Shown: positions 7,901 to 11,859 of the stretch, piece after piece
Position numbering within the stretch: position 1 is the first letter of the stretch
Layout: every line of letters starts with the position of its first letter
The notes under the pieces: generated by a model
The model's input: only the letters and a program-made list of their open reading frames with translations
What the model was told of the DNA's origin: nothing
Databases searched by the model: none
DNA from: Pelagophyceae sp. CCMP2097
Lineage: Eukaryota; Sar; Pelagophyceae
Direction of reading: 5' to 3'
Length of the DNA stretch: 11,859 nt
NCBI GenBank assembly: GCA_026770575.1
Contig: MU657208.1
Span: forward strand, 240,469-252,327
Made by a program: the position numbers and the translations under genes

Positions 7901-9440
7901 AGTTTGTCCGCAAACCCGACGAGGACGTAGAGCCCCGAAGGGTGCAGCGCCACGCTCAGGGGCTCCTCCTCCTCAAACCTCTTCATCAGCTCGACGGTGC
8001 GCTCCTGGTAGTTCCAGATGCGGACCTGCGAGGTTTCGGGTTCGCGGCGTTGGGCGTTGTTTGGACGCAGGTCGGAGACGGTGCGGTCCGCGCCGCACGT
8101 CGCGATGAGCGGTTTCCAGACGCAGACGTCCATGGAGTAGATCTCGGCGGAGCCGTCTGGGCCGGGGCCGTGGAACGACGTGCTGAGGAGGTCAAAGTTC
8201 ATCGAGTCCTCCTTGAGGATGTCCGTGTTGCTGAGGGTGAAGGTGTACATCTGGTGGTCGTTCGTCGCGCAGAGCAGCGTCTCCTCCGATGGCGAGATAA
8301 CGAGGTTCCCAATGCTGCAGCGCGGCCCGCAGTTCTCAATGCGGAAGACCTTGAGGCACTTGAACGACTCGCGGACGTCCTCCGACCGCTCGTAGATCCG
8401 CAACGACCCGGCCGAGCCGCCGCAGACAAAGCCCTTGGAGTAGGCACAGAGGCTCTCGATGCGCGTCGACGCCTCGCCGCCCGTCGACAGCACCATTCGA
8501 AACTCGTAGTTCTCGTACAGGACCAAGTCGCCCGCCGTCGTCGCCGCCACCAACCGCTCTTCCGGGAGCCAGCAGTGGCAGGCGTAGCTCTGCGGCTCCC
8601 TCTTCTGGTTCGACGCGATGGGCCGGAACTGCGACTCGGAGATGCGCATGAACTTGAGCAGCCCTTGGCCTGCGAGAGCCCTCTAAAGGGTTTGGCACTC
8701 GGGAAAAATCTTCAATCGTTCAAGTCGACGCACACATCGACCGAGACGCCTCGTCTCCCCCGGGCCCCCGGGACCCAGCGCCTCCCGCCCCAGCAGAGCC
8801 ACAGGCAGGCCCCCGGTCCCCTCTAAAAGGGGCGGTCCGTCTACGACTCACCGGTGGCGCAGACGACGGTCGCATCCTGCGGGCAAAAGTCCACCTGATT
8901 GACCACCGCGCCTTGCGAGACGCGCGTCGACGCCACGGGCTTGGCCGCGCGGTCGAACCTGCAAAGGCAAGTCGCGGGGGACCGCTCAAAGGGCCGTTTC
9001 GACGGGACGCGGCCGCTCTGCGTCCAGAGCACGAGCTGCCACTCGGGCGCGCCGCCCTGGGTCAGGCACAGCTTGGAGTCGCCGGAGAAGGAGACGTAGA
9101 CCACGTCTTTCGAGCCGAGGTCGGCGTAGGAGAGCATCTTCCGCCTTTTGCGCGACGCCGCGTCGTAAATGTTCACCACGCCGCGCTCCGACGACCGCTC
9201 CGCCACGGCCAGGTACTTGCGGTTCGGCGTGAGGGCCATGGCCGTGATGCCACCGCTCGCCAGCGGCGGCGCTACCATACCGTGGATCAGCTCCTGCTCC
9301 TTGGTCTCCGTGTTGTACAGGACGACGTGGTGGCCGCACGGGTACGCCACAGTCGCCTCCTCCACAAAGTGCACCAGCCGCTTCACGTCGCCCTTGAGGC
9401 CGAAGATGTGCCGCTGCGTCAGAATCGCGTTGTCGCCCAT
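4980..9440 (-). CDS. CFAP57: CFAP57 (WDR65), axonemal WD-repeat and coiled-coil protein, 11 exons
   Basis: CFAP57 (Chlamydomonas FAP57) is an axonemal protein that helps position a subset of inner dynein arms. Exons, in transcription order: 9440-9022, 8958-8852, 8669-8080, 8025-7798, 7729-6642, 6547-6430, 6373-6025, 5979-5739, 5697-5616, 5571-5416 and 5345-4980. Together they give about 1,247 residues, close to vertebrate CFAP57 (about 1,250). The ATG at 9440 has strong context (GCCATGG) and opens MGDNAILTQRHIFGLKGDVK, the family start. WD40 repeats fill residues 1 to about 700, with landmarks LVISPSEETLL, KPLIATCGADRT, LHPSG and GFADKLRFMSLL. A long coiled coil follows from TEEILVTKSDLEDK, including ERDETIADKEKRISDLKKKN and KFKFVLDYKIKELK. 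Ten introns of 41-182 bases are inferred; those at 6374-6429 and 5572-5615 have GC donors, and 8959-9021 probably does. A Ser/Gly-rich insert lies at residues about 542-599. Splice phases are continuous throughout. Confidence 0.95.
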
Positions 9441-9608
9441 GGCGCTCAAAGGCACCGGGCCAAAAGACCGCCCCGGGAGACTTTGCCGCCTCGCGACCGC
9501 CGGCCCCGTGCACGAAAAGGCCACCGAAGAGGGCTCGCGCCGCACCAAAGGCCCAAAGGGGAGCAGCACGCTCGCAAGCGGCGACGCGGACGAGACGCTC
9601 CTTTGAAG

Positions 9609-9625
9609 GCGGCGCTCAGCGCCGC
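9609..9625. promoter_or_regulatory. 17-bp perfect palindrome upstream of CFAP57
   Basis: GCGGCGCT and AGCGCCGC flank a single C, about 170-185 bases upstream of the CFAP57 start codon. It could be a dimeric factor site in the promoter or a hairpin in a long leader. Only its position supports a regulatory role. Confidence 0.35.
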
Positions 9626-9694
9626 TCACGCGCAAGTTTTCTAAATTAAAAACAAAACGCGACCGTTGCAACTTCGAAACTGCTGCACACGGGA

Positions 9695-9702
9695 TATAAA
9701 TA
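9695..9702 (+). promoter_or_regulatory. TATA-like box (TATAAATA), plus strand
   Basis: TATAAATA matches the eukaryotic TATA consensus on the plus strand within AT-richer DNA. No convincing gene begins downstream on that strand: the next longer ORF starts at 9819 and is doubtful. It may drive a non-coding transcript through the hairpin at 9996-10048, or simply be chance. Confidence 0.25.
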
Positions 9703-9995
9703 AAACACCTGCTTGCTTAAGATCCACCCTCATGCCTCACACGTGTACTCTGTTTAAATGCACACTGTCGAATTAGATTATCACCGGAAATTATTTCACT
9801 TTTGTTTGCCCTTGAATCATGAGTGGCGCCACGCCACCCACTACCGCGAGACGCCGCGGAGGCGCTTGTTGGCTTTTCGTGAACTACCCTTGTGTTGGCG
9901 AATCTCTGCGAAAGCTTCTTAATTTAGTAGTTAATCAAGTCCAAACCCTTAGTGCCCAAATTAAAAGTCGAGAAAGGCGCCAAGGACAGTACGTG

Positions 9996-10048
9996 CAACT
10001 TGGACAGTCGTGATGGGGCACTGCGCCCGATCGCGACTGTCCAAGTTG
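9996..10048. repeat. Foldback element: hairpin with 15-bp perfect arms
   Basis: CAACTTGGACAGTCG at 9996-10010 is exactly inverted at 10034-10048. Inside the arms, pairing continues with a wobble pair, GAT/ATC, one mismatch and GGGC/GCCC around a small loop, for about 23 pairs. Outside, weaker inverted similarity can be followed to roughly 9945 and 10100 (AAGG, CAAGGA, CCCAAA blocks). This shape fits a small non-autonomous foldback or MITE-like element, or a precursor of small RNAs. No clear target-site duplication was recognised. Confidence 0.65.
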
Positions 10049-10271
10049 TGCGACCTTTCCTTGCTTCCTTGAGTGGCTTTTGTTTTTTCGCGGTTTGGGA
10101 AGTTTCTTCTTCGCGCGCTGGTCTCCGAGGCGGCAAGTAGTACGACTGGAGGTGGCGGCAAGAACGCACGCGCTAAAAATAGTTAAATTTGGCGATTTAT
10201 GTTAGGCAATTCGACAGCGCTTTTGCGATTGCCCCGCGCTGTTTGAGGGCTTGATTTAATAGTCAGTAAAT

Positions 10272-10688
10272 TTAAACAGTGCGCTGGAACGTAGAACCCA
10301 GGCAGCTGCTTAAACCGGACTCGCCTCTCGCCAGCGCCGTAAAGGCGGACCAGGGCGCCTCGTCAAAGAAGGCGACGCTCACCCCAGCGACCGACGCGAG
10401 TGCAAACGAACAGGCGCGTCCCGAGATAGTCGCGTCGTCGGCGTTCGTGATGTACCAAAAGTGCCGCAGCAGCGACAGCAGCAGCAAAATAATGTACCCT
10501 GCGTGCACCGCACGGGCGTCCACCGACGCGGCCATGACAGCGCCGCCCAGCCGCGCGAGCATGCTTGCGCGCGGCACACGAAGCCCACCGGCTCGTGCGC
10601 GACCTGCGCCAAGGAACGATGGTTCGCGTTCAGATCGAGGCGCGGCGACTCGAGACTTCGAGGGTGGCTCGGTATCATGACGGACCAT
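10272..10688 (-). CDS. Possible small membrane protein (138 codons)
   Basis: The frame runs from an ATG at 10688 to a TAA at 10272-10274. The first 50 residues are Arg/Ser-rich and unremarkable; later in-frame ATGs give shorter versions starting MLARLGG or MAASVDA. Two hydrophobic stretches follow: GYIILLLLSLL near residues 64-74 and CSFALASVAGVSVAFF near residues 93-108, with FFDEAPWSAF after the second. The leucine tract is encoded by a CAG/CTG-type microsatellite on the plus strand (10470-10495), which weakens the case for selection. An AG-G splice acceptor-like site lies inside the N-terminal part, so an upstream exon or a shorter gene is possible. I do not recognise the family. It could be chance. 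Confidence 0.3.
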   Translation of the reverse strand: MVRHDTEPPSKSRVAAPRSEREPSFLGAGRARAGGLRVPRASMLARLGGAVMAASVDARAVHAGYIILLLLSLLRHFWYITNADDATISGRACSFALASVAGVSVAFFDEAPWSAFTALARGESGLSSCLGSTFQRTV

Positions 10689-10934
10689 CCATCCGCGCGA
10701 ATGGTGCTGACTACTGAGCCAACGCGCCGCGTCGAAGCATAAGCGCGTGACTCTCGAAACACAGTCTTGGAGCTATAGACGCCGCTTTTGCACCACCAGC
10801 TCCAAAACTTTCCACGACCCATAGCACGGGTGCCATCGAGCCGACGCGCAAACTTCTGAACTCGGACGCCGACAAACCAGTCCGGGATCGATCCCACGCG
10901 CACTGTGAAACAAGGAGACAGAGTTTTTGTTCGT

Positions 10935-10959
10935 AATAAGCCGAAAACACCGGCTTATT
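10935..10959. repeat. Hairpin AATAAGCCG / CGGCTTATT
   Basis: A perfect 9-bp stem with a seven-base A-rich loop. The left arm plus the next four loop bases (10935-10947) recurs in inverted orientation at 11609-11621, so this motif occurs three times in the tail region. Confidence 0.6.
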
Positions 10960-11167
10960 GAGCCTTTAGGTAACTAATAAACTCCTTTTTCGGATAATGA
11001 TTGAGATATTGTGACGATTTGATGACGGATGATGGGGCGTTCTATGGGACGTGTTTTTGGATAATACGCTCGCAGCCGCTCTGGAAGTCGGCGGCATGGC
11101 GTTGGCAACGCATAGGCCCATCTTCTTGGCTCTCTAGAGGAACATATTGTTTTTTTATAATATTCCA

Positions 11168-11184
11168 GGCTCCCGAAGGGAGCC
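11168..11184. repeat. Perfect 7-bp hairpin with GAA loop
   Basis: GGCTCCC and GGGAGCC pair perfectly around a three-base GAA loop, just after an AT-rich run (11149-11165). It is the most stable small hairpin in the tail and the first of four inverted repeats within about 300 bases. Confidence 0.6.
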
Positions 11185-11197
11185 GAAGTAGTTTGTA

Positions 11198-11270
11198 TTT
11201 GCACCAGGGCAAGTCGCCGAAAATAATCGCCAAAAAAAGTCGTCGAAATCGCATTCTGTTGTGGTGCAAA
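11198..11270. repeat. Inverted repeat TTTGCACCA / TGGTGCAAA
   Basis: Nine-base arms at 11198-11206 and 11262-11270 are perfectly complementary and enclose 55 bases. The enclosed segment holds a direct repeat, AAGTCGCCGAAA at 11211-11222 and AAGTCGTCGAAA at 11237-11248. This would form a stem closing a large loop in RNA. Confidence 0.5.
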
Positions 11271-11334
11271 ATCCGGAACTGGCAAGTTTGGAACCCACGC
11301 GGGTATGGCAAGTCTCTTGATAAAATGCCAGAAA

Positions 11335-11405
11335 GGTGTATACTTAAGGTTGATTCCGGCTAGAGGAGGCCCATGGCTACCTCTTGCCGCAATTGAGTAT
11401 ACACC
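11335..11405. ncRNA. Candidate structured RNA or nested hairpin element
   Basis: Outer arms GGTGTATACT (11335-11344) and AGTATACACC (11396-11405) are perfectly complementary. Inside them CGGCTAGAGG (11357-11366) pairs with CCTCTTGCCG (11380-11389) with one mismatch, leaving an asymmetric internal loop of 12 and 6 bases and a short apical region. Two stacked stems in 71 bases are much more ordered than the surrounding DNA. I recognise no RNA family in it: the core lacks tRNA, 5S and U1-U6 signatures. It could equally be a small palindromic mobile element, so the RNA label is tentative and the strand is unknown. Confidence 0.3.
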
Positions 11406-11453
11406 GTTCGACGATTTGACCGAGTTACGACCATAGCCGCCTTGGTGGTCTTG

Positions 11454-11474
11454 TAGGGGAGCACAGTGCCCCTA
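11454..11474. repeat. Hairpin TAGGGG / CCCCTA
   Basis: Six-base perfect arms enclose nine bases that include a further short complement. It lies about 50 bases beyond the nested hairpin at 11335-11405 and may belong to the same structured segment. Confidence 0.45.
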
Positions 11475-11859
11475 GAGCAAATGTTTTGGGGCTGCGCAAA
11501 GACCGGACACGAGGCCGTACGATGGCACCGAAATCAGCTCCATAGCTTCCACTGTCAGCGCGGACAAGGCGCCCCAAGTTACAAATTTTTATGTGCGAGG
11601 TCAATGTATTTTCGGCTTATTGGCATTGGGTGTGTTTCACAGTGACGCGGTTGTTTGAATTCTGGTCGCCGAAGCCGGATCCGGTGTGTGTTTAAGTCAA
11701 TAGCGAATGTCCGCTTTTGTAGAGGACTTACGGGACGTGGCCTGCGGACCGTAAGAATCTCCCGTTGGAAAGAGTTGGGCGCGTGGGTACAAACCACATT
11801 ATGTGAAACCGACAGCGCCGCCCAAGCTCCGTGGACCGCGCGCCGCCAACTTCGAGGAT

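Larger units (their letters stand above)
9441..10271. other. CFAP57 upstream region and non-coding DNA
   Basis: The first 170 bases above the CFAP57 ATG are GC-rich and are likely leader and promoter. Base composition changes near 9640 to distinctly more A/T. The region contains a 17-bp palindrome, a TATA-like box on the plus strand and a foldback hairpin, all listed. ACAGCGC and GCGCTGT near 10213-10243 form another 7-bp inverted repeat. GTTGCAAC at 9666-9673 looks like two fused halves of an RFX X-box, a motif upstream of ciliary genes in some eukaryotes, but it lacks the usual spacer. A 64-codon ORF at 9819-10013 was not called because its end runs into the hairpin arm. Confidence 0.5.
10689..11859. 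other. Gene-poor tail with clustered inverted repeats
   Basis: No ORF in these 1,171 bases has a recognisable domain, good start context or the codon style of the upstream genes. The sequence is less GC-rich than 1-9640 and contains T-runs and many stops on both strands. Several inverted repeats between 10935 and 11621 are listed individually. The segment could host a structured RNA gene, a decayed mobile element or plain intergenic DNA. No tRNA, 5S rRNA or spliceosomal RNA could be recognised by eye. Confidence 0.5.

Noticed and set aside
6128..8826. Long plus-strand open frames over CFAP57 (6128-7765, 6777-7847, 7762-8826)
   Set aside because: They are antisense to exons whose minus-strand translation matches CFAP57 closely, and they extend through introns.
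8959..9003. GT-AG alternative for the first CFAP57 intron (45 bases instead of 63)
   Set aside because: It is in phase but would insert six extra residues between the LVLWT strand and FDRAAKPV, where the family is tight as I remember it. It remains possible and would lower the GC-donor count by one.
9819..10013. 64-codon plus-strand ORF downstream of the TATA-like box
   Set aside because: It has an ATG, but the C-terminus and stop lie inside the foldback arm and the translation resembles nothing known. The evidence is too thin for a gene call.
11345..11356. GGTTGATTCC as a tRNA B box
   Set aside because: It lacks the central C of the consensus, there is no matching A box at the right distance, and no cloverleaf can be drawn.
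11424..11434. ACGACCATA as the start of a 5S rRNA
   Set aside because: Nine bases resemble the 5' region of 5S rRNA, but the following sequence lacks the conserved internal blocks and the complementary 3' end.
1..11859. Prokaryotic operon, CRISPR array or phage/defence island
   Set aside because: Genes are split by spliceosomal-type introns, start contexts are Kozak-like, one gene is an axonemal protein, and no repeat-spacer array or prokaryotic system gene is visible.

Overview
The window is nuclear DNA of a flagellated, GC-rich microbial eukaryote, most likely a unicellular alga or similar protist. Two genes are interrupted by many very short spliceosomal introns. One of them encodes the axonemal protein CFAP57, which exists only in organisms with motile cilia or flagella. 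At least four of the 14 inferred introns start with GC rather than GT. Secondary-plastid algae are a reasonable guess from this intron style, but the sequence does not identify the lineage.

Layout: 2-430 (+) is the 3' end of a PHD-type zinc-finger gene cut by the window edge. 431-1351 is non-coding and holds an 88-bp tandem duplication with a conserved hairpin. 1352-2847 (+) is a five-exon tRNA-dihydrouridine synthase gene whose small first exon could encode a signal peptide. 2848-3172 separates convergent 3' ends. 3173-4273 (-) is an intronless 366-codon gene of unknown function with a strongly acidic tail. A 38-bp near-palindrome lies three bases upstream of its ATG. 4274-4979 is intergenic. 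4980-9440 (-) is an eleven-exon CFAP57 gene of about 1,247 codons, the best supported gene here. 9441-10271 is non-coding and contains a palindrome, a TATA-like box and a foldback hairpin. 10272-10688 (-) is a doubtful small membrane-protein ORF. 10689-11859 has no convincing protein gene, is visibly less GC-rich, and carries a cluster of perfect or near-perfect inverted repeats that could be a structured RNA or mobile-element remnant.

The genes do not form an operon or an evident pathway: chromatin reading, tRNA modification and flagellar structure are unrelated, as is usual in eukaryotic gene neighbourhoods. The exon models were assembled by eye from reading frame, phase continuity and remembered family motifs. 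No alignment, transcript or database search was available. I found no defence, mobile or biosynthetic system; the most unusual material is the intron style and the structured non-coding DNA.
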